Below, piece by piece: positions 56,070-64,000 of a stretch of 64,000 bases of DNA. A program made the position numbers and the translations under genes. Within the stretch, counting starts at the first letter, position 1; each line of letters starts with the position of its first letter. The DNA is from Adiantum capillus-veneris (taxonomy: Eukaryota > Streptophyta > Polypodiopsida > Polypodiales > Pteridaceae): assembly GCA_014529385.2 (NCBI GenBank), contig CM043958.1, positions 80,136,025-80,200,024 on the forward strand, given 5' to 3'. A model generated the notes under the pieces. It saw only the letters and a list, made by a program, of their open reading frames with translations. It made no database searches and was not told the DNA's origin.

Positions 56070-57920
56070 TTGACGAATGGAGAAGATCCTATAGGAGTAG
56101 ATGACGACATGCCAGACGCGTACTTGTTCAACATAGAAATGATACCGAAGTGGTCTCAAAATGTCGTTAGCCTATTAACCTATGGAGGAGAGTTTGATAG
56201 AAGAGAATACAACCAGAAACATATTGCTATTCAGCAATCCAAGAATCTTCAATTGGTTGCAGGAAGGTTGTATCAATTGGGAAATGATCATGTTTTACGA
56301 CTATGCATCAATCCTGAGGAATATAATATATATCTGTGCGAAGCACATGTTCAGGAATGTGCATTTCATTGTTCAAGAAGGAACACATATAGGAATTTGT
56401 TACAATTGGGAGTCTATTGGCCAGGAATGAAAGAAAGCGTACATGAATATGTCACTGTATGTATTGTATGTTCATCAAAACCGCCAGCAGAGTATTTGAC
56501 ATTATATCAGATAATGATCGCTCCGAAATGGAGTCAGTATATTGTTGAATATCTCACAAATAGAACTTTCCCAGAAGGAACGTCAAAAGCTCGTCAGAAA
56601 TTTGTAGAGATAGAAGCTAGAGATTACGCTTTAATAAGAGATCAACTCTATAAGAGAGGTAAAGACAACCAGCTTAGGATTTGCGCATCAGAGTCTGAGT
56701 ATGTGATAATCCTGGAGCAAGCTCATGGAGGAGTAGGTGGAGGCCATTTCTCAGGTGATAAGACAGAAAAACTTGTCTTAGCCGTAGGAATATGGTGGCC
56801 AACATTACATATGGACGTTGAGGAATACGTTAAACGGTGTGATGACTGTCAGCGGACCAAAGTACCACTTAAAAGAGATGATATGCCGCTTAGACCAATG
56901 ATGGGGGCAAGAGCTTTTGCAAAATGGGGGATTGATTATGTCGGAGCCATTTCACCTCCAGCATATAAGACTCATGCACAATACATCGTTGTGGCTACAG
57001 ACTATCTAACAAAGTGGGTCGAAGCAAAGGCAACTCAAAAAGCAGATGCCAGGACCACGGCACAATTTCCATATGAATACGTCTTTGTACGATATGGATT
57101 GCCAATAGAAATTGTGAGTGATCGAGGCACACATTTTATAAATGAAGTGATAAAGATCCTTCTAGATGAATTCATGGTAACCCATAGGAAATCAGCCCCG
57201 TATCATCCACAAGCAAACGGACAAGCTGAAGCAACAAACAAAACCATATGCACGGTCCTTACGAAGATTGTATCTGAGTCGAGAACTGACTGGGACCAGA
57301 AGTTGCATTCAACATTATGGGCATATAGGGTAGCATATAAAACATCAATAGGAATGACCCCATATAACATGGTTTTTGGGCTAAATGCTATCTTACCAAT
57401 AGAATTCTTGATTTCAACCTTAAGGGTGGCTAAGGATCTAGAGTGGACAGGGCACGAGCTTTCTGATAGAATAGATGACCTGGAAAAGCTAGACGAGCTT
57501 CGCCTAAAAGCAGTAGCTTCTATCTACGCTCAAAAAAGGCGACAAAAGGAATTTTTTGATAAGCATGTGTGGACTAAAGAGTTTAAGGTTGGGGACTATG
57601 TCCTAGTTTACACTCTGAAACAGCATGCTAAGAAGCTTAAAAAGCGAGGGATGGGACCTCTGGTGATTAAAGATCTATCACCAAGTGGAGCCGTCAAGCT
57701 TGCTACATTAGACGGAGAAGAAATGCCCAATTGGATTAGTGGATGCAGAGTGAAAAAGTATCTTTTGCCGCTAACCCAAGACATGCTTCTCAAAATACAT
57801 CAAGAAAAGCTGCGTGTCCAGAAAAAGAAAAAGATTGTGGAGGAAGCGCAAGCCGAGGCGAAGGAAAGAATGGAGAAAAGAAGACTACTACGTCAGAAAC
57901 AGCGCAATGAAGGAGCAATA
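56070..57920 (+). pseudogene. Element C integrase with duplicated zinc module
   Basis: Residues counted from 56070. Two consecutive zinc modules: His93, His100, Cys131, Cys134 and His219, His226, Cys257, Cys260. Both have spacing HX6HX30CX2C and lie exactly 126 residues apart; both are preceded by a related segment (IPKWSQNVVSLLT / APKWSQYIVEYLT and LYQLGNDHVLRLC / LYKRGKDNQLRIC). The DDE core follows once: AKWGIDYVGAISPP (Asp289), EIVSDRGTHFIN and YHPQANGQAEATNK. The C-terminal domain contains KKRGMGPLVIKDLSPSGAVK. I infer a tandem duplication of the zinc module; the second copy keeps the better GGGHFSGDKT context. Confidence 0.88.
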
Positions 57921-57929
57921 CGAATAAAC

Positions 57930-58360
57930 GCAGTCAGTATAACAGAAATGGATAATGACAAAGAAGAACCCATCATTGAATGCAAAGTAGGAACCAACCA
58001 AATCAAAGCCAGAGCACTATTGGATTCAGGAGCTCAAACTAACCTACTTTCACTCAGTTTGTATAGACAATTGACAAATGACACTAAACTACAAATTGCC
58101 AAGCAAGAGTTAAAGAGTTACTCTTAGAATTCAATCAAAACTGTCGGATGCACAGTTTTACATATACAGATTAACCAGTATGTGTATCCTCATATGTTTT
58201 ACGTGGTTGAAGACCAAGCTACACAACATCCATTATTGCTAGGACAACCATGGCAGAAGCAATACAATGCAATGATTGACTGGAGTTCTAAATTAGTGCT
58301 TATCAAATACGAAGGTGAAAGTCAATCAGTTAAGTTCACCAAAGGATCAAAGACAACTCC
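57930..58360 (+). pseudogene. Second retropepsin-like domain downstream of integrase
   Basis: In frame with integrase: EPIIECKVGTNQIKARALL, DSGAQTNLLSLSLYRQL (catalytic DSG at about 58023), one TAG at 58125, then TVGCTVLHIQINQYVYPHMF, YVVEDQATQHPLLLGQPWQK and YNAMIDWSSKLVLI. The order D-S-G, hydrophobic strands, LLLG-xPW and final strand is that of a gypsy protease. It differs clearly in sequence from the protease at 53271, so it is not a recent duplicate. Its role is unknown. Confidence 0.72.
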
Positions 58361-59051
58361 AAAGGAAGAATCCAAGAACAAAGGTAAACAACAACCAGAG
58401 AAAAAGAAGAAGCAATGGCAACCAAAAGTTTCTATACAACTGGATTGCTCTTCGACGAGGAACTCTCAAAAGTGGATAAGGAAGACAAGCAATAATATAA
58501 CAGCTCAACCTTGGAAAAAAATGGAGTCAAAGTTGGTATGGAGACCAAAAAAGGTTGTGCTAGAGAACACAAAGGTGGAAAACAGAGTCTTCAATACCAG
58601 ACAACAGAGTGATTCCAGACAATCAAGGACAGTGAAACAGATCTGGATTCCAAAGAAGTTCATGACGGCACAAAGCTATAGCAAGCAAATTTGGATCCCA
58701 AAGATTTGTAAACAGGAACTCCCTTCAGTACAATCCACGGAAACTCCTAGGTATTTCAAGGCGAGGAAATCAACACAAAGAACAAAGCAGGTTTGGGTCG
58801 CAAAGAGTTTGTGGCAAGCACAAGCGAAGCGGAAGCAGATTTGGATTGTGAAAAAGAACAACAAGGTAAAGAAGAGTCCATCTACTGCTTCTACTACCGA
58901 ATTGCCAAAACCAACCCAAAACCCGACCAACAATCCTTCAATCAAACAAAGAGCAGCTTTATTGGAAAGATTGTTGTATCATCGCTCTGCAATTGCATTG
59001 GAAACTTATGACCAAAACAACTACAATGCTTCGCCCACAGACACTTCATAG
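58361..59051 (+). pseudogene. Basic tryptophan-repeat C-terminal tail of element C Pol
   Basis: About 230 codons rich in Lys, Gln and Trp. A short motif of the form KQxWIPKK recurs: KKQWQPK, LVWRPKK, VKQIWIPKKF, SKQIWIPKIC, TKQVWVAKSL, RKQIWIVKKN. Spacing is irregular (10-30 residues). The frame ends at TAG 59049-59051, just before a polypurine tract. A nucleic-acid-binding role is possible from composition only. Confidence 0.6.
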
Positions 59052-59072
59052 TCATCCGGGAGGACTCAGACT

Positions 59073-59086
59073 AGGAGGGGGGGAGG
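59073..59086 (+). other. Internal polypurine tract
   Basis: GGAGGGGGGGAG (59074-59085) is identical to 12 bases of the terminal polypurine tract at 63884-63895. It lies 22 bases after the pol stop. Confidence 0.65.
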
Positions 59087-59118
59087 TATACAGGTATACA
59101 GGTATACAGGTATACAGG
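59087..59118. repeat. (GGTATACA)4 microsatellite
   Basis: Four tandem copies of GGTATACA directly after the internal polypurine tract. Confidence 0.9.
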
Positions 59119-60715
59119 AGCTACAAAGCAGCTACAAGCGACAAAAACAAAGAAAAACAAAAATTATATTACAAGGGCAGTGTCTTACATGATTTTGCAA
59201 TTTTTATGTTTGATTGCGGATATTGATAATATTTATGCCCTTATATACCTTGTTTTGCAACAAGAAGAGATCAAATGATGAATTTGGGTCTCTAGACGTG
59301 TAAATATCACTAAATAAGAGTGTGTTTGGAGCTAAAAAGTGAAAAAAAGTGGTAATCCAAGTCCAGAAATCACAAATAAGTGTATATTCATATACACAGG
59401 GTTACCAGCTATTTATTGTGTATGTTTGGAATTTTTTGGCTTCAATTTGCTATTTTCCTTTATTTTTTATGATTTTCTTAATAAAAATAAAAGAAAAATA
59501 AAAAAGCAGGTGAAACGAGATCAAGAAAAAAAAAAGAATATATGGTGATGATCCTAATGACAAGGGCAACCCATGGTAAAAATTGAGTACAATTCGGGAA
59601 AAGCTGCGGAAAGCCCGAAATGACAGAATTTTGGCAAAGTGGATAGATTTCTCAGAAACAGGTCAAACGGAGTCCAAATTGAGAAATTTCAAATCCTAAA
59701 GTGCATTTCATGACGAGATAGGAGCACATGTCAAATTTGGTAACAAGTGATCCGAGAAGTCCGAAGTTAAGTATTTTTCACTTCACTTTCAAGCTCATTT
59801 CCACTATTACCTTCTTGGAGAGAGCAAAGAGCACATAGGAGCATCCAACCTTCTACAGCCTTCTATGACTGCTACGAGAGCTCAGAGGACACCATACATG
59901 AGAGGTAGACTCGTTGCCATAAGCTTTTGATGCTTATCATTAACTTTTGTCGCGAAAACTGACCAAAACCAAGAAACAAGAGCAGACGGTAGAATGCTAG
60001 GTAGTGGCACAACCGCCTAACCAAACCTTGCAAGAATTTATAGGTGGGTTACCCTAGTATAGAAGATGGGTTTCTAACACTCAAAGCTCGAGAAAGAACG
60101 ACTAGAAAAACCCTAGGTCAACAGAGCCTGCAAGAGGCAGACAGGAAAAAATTGTCGAAACGACACGAAACTTCACTGGAAGTTCAACCACATCAAGGAC
60201 AATGCAACCATAGAGTATCCCCAGGTTTGGACCACCAAAAGTAGGTGGGAACAACCGATTCGGCTGCGGACACACAAAGCGTCATTTTGGCATAACGGCT
60301 GAAATTGACGACCGAATGAAATGAAACTTCACAAGCAGCTTCAAATATACATGGATGACTTATGTTTGCAAGCAAAACCCAAAAGAAAGCTGATTCACTT
60401 ACCGATGGTGAAAAAGACGCTTTTGGGCAACCAAAAGGAGAAAGATGGAGAACAGGGAGCCAAAGTCAAGTTCAACCAAATAGATGGCTTCACAACATAT
60501 CCAATGAGCTGGAAATACAACTCTCGAGAAGAAAAGTTGAAGAAATTCAACTCCAAGGCAAAAAGACGACTTCGGAGACTGAAATGCCTATAAGGGGGCT
60601 TTTTAGCTAAACTGATGACTTTTTAAGTTGAAAATTAGTTAGCAGGGCTTAGGGCACTAGCACAAAGCATTCTTTGCACAAAAAGACCAACATTTCAAGA
60701 AAAGACAGCATACGC
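59119..60715 (+). other. Element C region between pol and ORF3
   Basis: Mostly non-coding, A-rich. Short frames at 60044-60244 and 60321-60610 have Lys/Gln-rich products without a known domain. At about 60346-60368 a 23-base stretch is identical to the RT active-site coding sequence at about 55283-55305. Confidence 0.5.
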
Positions 60716-61839
60716 TGTGAGCGGGATGAAAACACACACAGCGCCTCTATAACGACCCGACACACACTCTTGGGAAGATACACACACACACTATGGGGCA
60801 CCACTCGGCTTACACAACACACCTGGCCGAGACAGGGAACACACCTCTGGAGTGAGAGGAGAGAAACTATCCACTTGCCCACTCCACACAGAGACACACA
60901 CACACACACACCCAAAAAACTCAGCTCAAAAGAGGAGAATTTCTGATGTTTAGATACAATTGAGCTTGGGCCAACACCAATGGGGCAAATAGCTCACACA
61001 ATATAGGTAAAATAAGCCAGATACAATCACAAACTAGAGCAGAAACTTCGCTCATAGGAGAAACTTACACAGAAAAACAGCAGGAAAAGAGTGAGGAATT
61101 TGGCAAAATGGACAGCGCCATCGCGTCCGGAACGGCCCAAAACCCCAGTCTACAATGTCAAAGTGCTCAAATCCGACTTCGGATGAGCAGTTTACGGCCA
61201 AAACAGGCTCCAAAAACACCAAAAACACACCTGCGGCTGTTCCTCCTCTCTTCTCCACGTTTTTTCTGGTCTTCTCTCAGTTTTTTCAGTTCCCACACTT
61301 AGCTTTATTACTTGGGCACCCTTGTCCTTTTAGATGACCTCAAACGGACCCCGAACAGGCCAAAAACTGACCTCGCAGTGCATAGTTGTCACCTTTTTTC
61401 ATCATTCGCACACCTGGCACTCAACTTTTTTCCAATAATGCATCTCGCCACCACGTGAAGTGGCCCCAAAAAGTGGTCCTAATGATGACCTTTCTGCATA
61501 ACTCTCACCAAAAAACACCCACGTTGTGTCCGTCCTCATCCGCGTGCAAATATTGACCTCGTTCGCCCTCCTGACGCCACTAGATGCCATCTGACGCACC
61601 TGCTGACCTCACGTCGTCGGCCCGCGAATAGCTTCCTCGAGAAGTTTTACGCGCTACCAACTCCTCCTTATTGTAGAAAAAACACACTAGTATTGATAAT
61701 AGTGAAAATCGCTGCACTATGTACATGTTGTCCTACCTGTACACATGTGGGCCCCACGTAACCACCTGGCTATGGAAATTGGGCAATCCTTTATTTGATG
61801 CACCATGCATATATATGTACATATGCGCAATCCCGTACA
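60716..61839 (-). repeat. Inverted, lone copy of the element A LTR nested in element C
   Basis: Reverse complement matches the element A LTR from its end (CGCTCACA at 60716-60723) to GGGATTGCGC near 61834. The first about 20 bases of the LTR are missing; the copy starts TGTACGGGATTG instead of TGTCAGGAGTTTTTTGG. I find no clear target-site duplication. No internal element sequence adjoins it, so it is a solo LTR or a truncated copy. It splits the 3' region of element C. Confidence 0.85.
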
Positions 61840-61849
61840 TATTGGAGCT

Positions 61850-63846
61850 AGAGATCAGTGGCCAAAGGTTCCCTCCCAGAATGAGTGGCTTAGAGAAGCC
61901 GACGAGGAGGAAGAACAGCCCGAAGTATCCAAGAGGGCATCCACAAGAGCACGTCGGAAACTAGAAGTAGTTTCAGAACCTGCAGAGGATGTGGACGAGC
62001 CGTTTAGGAAGAAAGTAAAGAAGAAGGTTGTTCCCAAGCAAACCAAAAGTCAAAAAGCGGCAAGAATGGAAAGACTAGTGGAGCAGTTTAGAGCAGAAAG
62101 AGCTCTAAAGGGTGACTTTGAAGAAAAGTGGGTGCCAGACCCCACTAAAGTCGGAACTAGCTCAGCCAAGCCACATATTGATCAATACGATCAATATATT
62201 AAAGCTTTATGAGAAGTCGGAGGCTATTCTGGAGCAGCAACCTATCGAGCCATACACTGAAGAGGAGGTACAGCAATTAAAAGCTGAGCTGAAAAAAGAC
62301 GACAAGGGGAAAAGGAAAGTAGATGAGTCTACTAAGCCTCAAGAGATAGACGGGCAAGCCGACAAAGGGAAAGCCAAGGAAGCTGAGGACAGATATCCCT
62401 CTATGAAGGATGTACCAAGCCCTAAGAAGATGGAAAAAATTATGGAGGAGACCACAGTAGAGGTGGACACAGATGATTTGGAAAAGCCAGAGGCCGAGAC
62501 CAAAGAAAAGAAGATAGATCCAGTTCAGCAAAAGAGAAATGATTATGAGGATCTGGTAGCGATAGGATACACTGAAGAAGAGGCCCTTGAGGCAGTTTAT
62601 GGGATCACCCTACAAAAACAAGATGAACGGAGAGGGACGGAGGAAAAAACAAAGAGTACAAAAGAAAGTGAAGAGAAACTGGACGAACCGAAAGCACTAG
62701 AAGAGCCAAAGCCAGTGGAGGTGGTGGCAGAAAGAGCTTTAGAGTTGGTAGATGATGATGAAAAAGACATGCACATGGTGCATGAACTGCTCAACAAGAT
62801 AAAAGAAAGGTCCAAGGCAAAGGAAGTAGAGATTGAGACAGCCAAATAAAGGAAAGCGGAGTTGCAGAGAAAATTAGAGAATGCTATGACTGAATCTGAA
62901 AGTCATAAAGCATCACTCTATGATGCGGAAAACGAGAGAGACGGCTTGATACTCCAGCTAGCCGAGGCTTCAAGAGAAGTAACAAGTGCACAGGAAGCAA
63001 GGGAGCGGATAGAGGATGAGTTGGAGGCGGCCAAGGATGAGAGCTCATTGAGCTAAGGGAGAGAGTCGAGCTCCAAGAAAGAACATATCACTAGACTCAG
63101 GACTCCCCCTAGAGCTAGCAGAGCAGGAACCGAACAAGAGGGAGTTATCATACCAGCTTTGGAAGACCAGGTCCGAAGCTTACAAAGAGAGCTGAGATTA
63201 GAGCAAGTGCAAAGGTTGCACATTGCGGAGGGATCATTGGCCGCAGAGGAGAGGCTCACATTAGAAAATCAAACACTACGGACAGAGAATGAGGCCCTCC
63301 GCAAACAGCTCCAAGATCTACAAGAGCAACAAAGAAGAGAGACAGAGACACCACATGAAGAATCACGTGGAGCAGCCATAGAGCTACCAGAAACTGGAGA
63401 GGCAACCACAATTGAAGATCCAGCCCCAGCTCAAGAGGTGGCCTCGACTTCAAGAATCTCTGAAGAAGAAGAACAAAGGCTCCATGACCAAATAGAAAAG
63501 TCAGCAGAGGAGAGTGCCAAGGCGGAAATGGAATGGGAGAGGAGAATCCTAATCTCCATTAGACTTCAGGGACTTGACACAAAAGTGCTCCATTAGCCTA
63601 CTATCGACGGCCGACACGGTGACTGATATGATGTACGATCTTTCATTGCAGCCTTCTCCAAAAGTGTTACACCTCCTATACCAAAGGATTATGTTTTTGC
63701 CTAGCTTCCACATGCAAACATTCGAAGAAGCTTTCTACACAGGCTTTTTCACCCACGAAAGCAAAATATTCGGCCCAACCTTGACCATCGGCAACCTACG
63801 ATACGAATCACATTTGCAGATGCTCAAGACGACAGGAATTAATTGA
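61850..63846 (+). pseudogene. Element C ORF3: acidic/basic coiled-coil protein
   Basis: Pieces in order: 61850-62212 (basic, KKVKKKVVPKQTKSQKAARM), shift near 62200 into 62215-62849 (LYEKSEAILEQQPIEPYTEE, a segment YEDLVAIGYTEEEALEAVYG, long Glu/Lys-rich coil), TAA at 62847 with the same frame continuing to 63056 (ENAMTESESHKASLYDAENE), another break, 63159-63596 (leucine-rich coil LEDQVRSLQRELRLEQVQRL), and a shift into 63574-63846 (QTFEEAFYTGFFTHESKIFG). Together about 600 codons of coiled coil. Additional ORFs after pol are common in Tat/Athila elements. I see no transmembrane segment, so an envelope-like role is not supported. Confidence 0.6.
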
Positions 63847-63881
63847 CCAAGCATAAAAGTCATGTCAGGGACGACATGAAC

Positions 63882-63895
63882 GCGGAGGGGGGGAG
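63882..63895 (+). other. Element C terminal polypurine tract
   Basis: GCGGAGGGGGGGAG, directly before the 3' LTR. Confidence 0.85.
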
Positions 63896-64000
63896 TGTTG
63901 AGCCAGCAGAGGATCACACCCACATTTTTGCTCACACTCATCATTTTGTAACCATTGATTGTAATAAATGTCTTTTCGACATTGATTTTGATTTGAGCCA
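63896..64000 (+). repeat. Element C 3' LTR, cut by the window end
   Basis: Its 105 visible bases match 47110-47214 with one difference. Confidence 0.92.

Larger units (their letters stand above)
47110..64000 (+). mobile_element. Element C: giant Ty3/gypsy retrotransposon
   Basis: 5' LTR 47110-48050, primer-binding site 48053, leader to 49448, a single Gag-Pol frame 49449-59051, a 3' region with coiled-coil ORF3, polypurine tract 63882 and a 3' LTR starting at 63896 that leaves the window. The first 105 bases of the two LTRs differ at one position (C in the 5' copy, T in the 3' copy), so insertion is recent. The primer site TGGCGCCGCTGCCAGGGA is of the type used by plant Tat/Athila elements. 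A copy of the element A LTR is nested inside in reverse orientation at 60716-61839. Confidence 0.9.

Noticed and set aside
61850-63846. Envelope-like gene in element C
   Set aside because: No signal peptide or transmembrane segment; the product is a charged coiled coil.

Overview
The window is nuclear DNA of a land plant, very probably one with a large, repeat-filled genome. It holds plant-type Ty3/gypsy elements with canonical plant primer-binding sites, an element with a second RNase H, a chromodomain-bearing chromovirus, LINE fragments with the zinc-binding C-terminus seen in plant L1 elements, CACTA- and MITE-like DNA transposons, a tRNA-derived SINE and long (CT)n/(GA)n microsatellites. 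I see no intact host gene and no tRNA or rRNA gene. The sequence alone does not tell seedless plant from gymnosperm or angiosperm.

Layout. 1-681: minus-strand gypsy pol scrap. 682-5108: microsatellites, three 3'-end fragments of LINE-like retroposons and two tandem hairpins. 6632-15430: a tRNA-derived SINE split between its A and B boxes by element A (6674-15388). Element A is a full-length gypsy element with two similar LTRs (1137 and 1151 bp), Gag, protease, RT, a degenerate RNase H, a second RNase H and integrase in one frame, broken by three TAG codons and one 1-base frameshift. 16278-18830: minus-strand gypsy ruin (element D) with a perfect 72-bp duplication. 20690-21870: LINE 3' end. 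25081-26419: non-autonomous CACTA-like transposon flanked by TTAA. 26985-29082: gag/protease relic. 29980-31965: 5' part of another LINE (endonuclease and start of RT). 32237-40425: decayed chromovirus (element B) with a 3-kb LTR, a 288-bp MITE inside integrase, and an antisense ORF before the 3' LTR that is homologous to a sense ORF near its 5' end.

40426-47109 is the least ordinary stretch. It has an unrecognised plus-strand multi-exon-like gene, a minus-strand pseudogene with a clear histone H3 fold and a long C-terminal extension, weaker minus-strand sequences that may be other core-histone folds, and a family of hairpins built on a GTCAGTACCAAGCGAATA-type stem, partly arranged as a satellite array.

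47110 to the window end is element C, a very large gypsy element (over 16.8 kb; its 3' LTR runs off the window). Its Gag-protease-RT-RNase H-integrase reading frame runs about 9.6 kb without a frameshift but carries five in-frame stops. It has three unusual features: a tandemly duplicated integrase zinc module (two HHCC copies with identical spacing, 126 codons apart), a second retropepsin-like domain downstream of integrase, and a leader with three copies of a 24-bp palindrome. A second copy of its polypurine tract follows pol, then a coiled-coil ORF3 interrupted by an inverted copy of the element A LTR.

Most lesions in elements A and C fit C-to-T change at CAG or CGA codons, as expected for deamination of methylated cytosine in silenced transposons. 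The functional links are therefore those of nested, silenced mobile elements; the histone-like segment is the part that may represent something undescribed.
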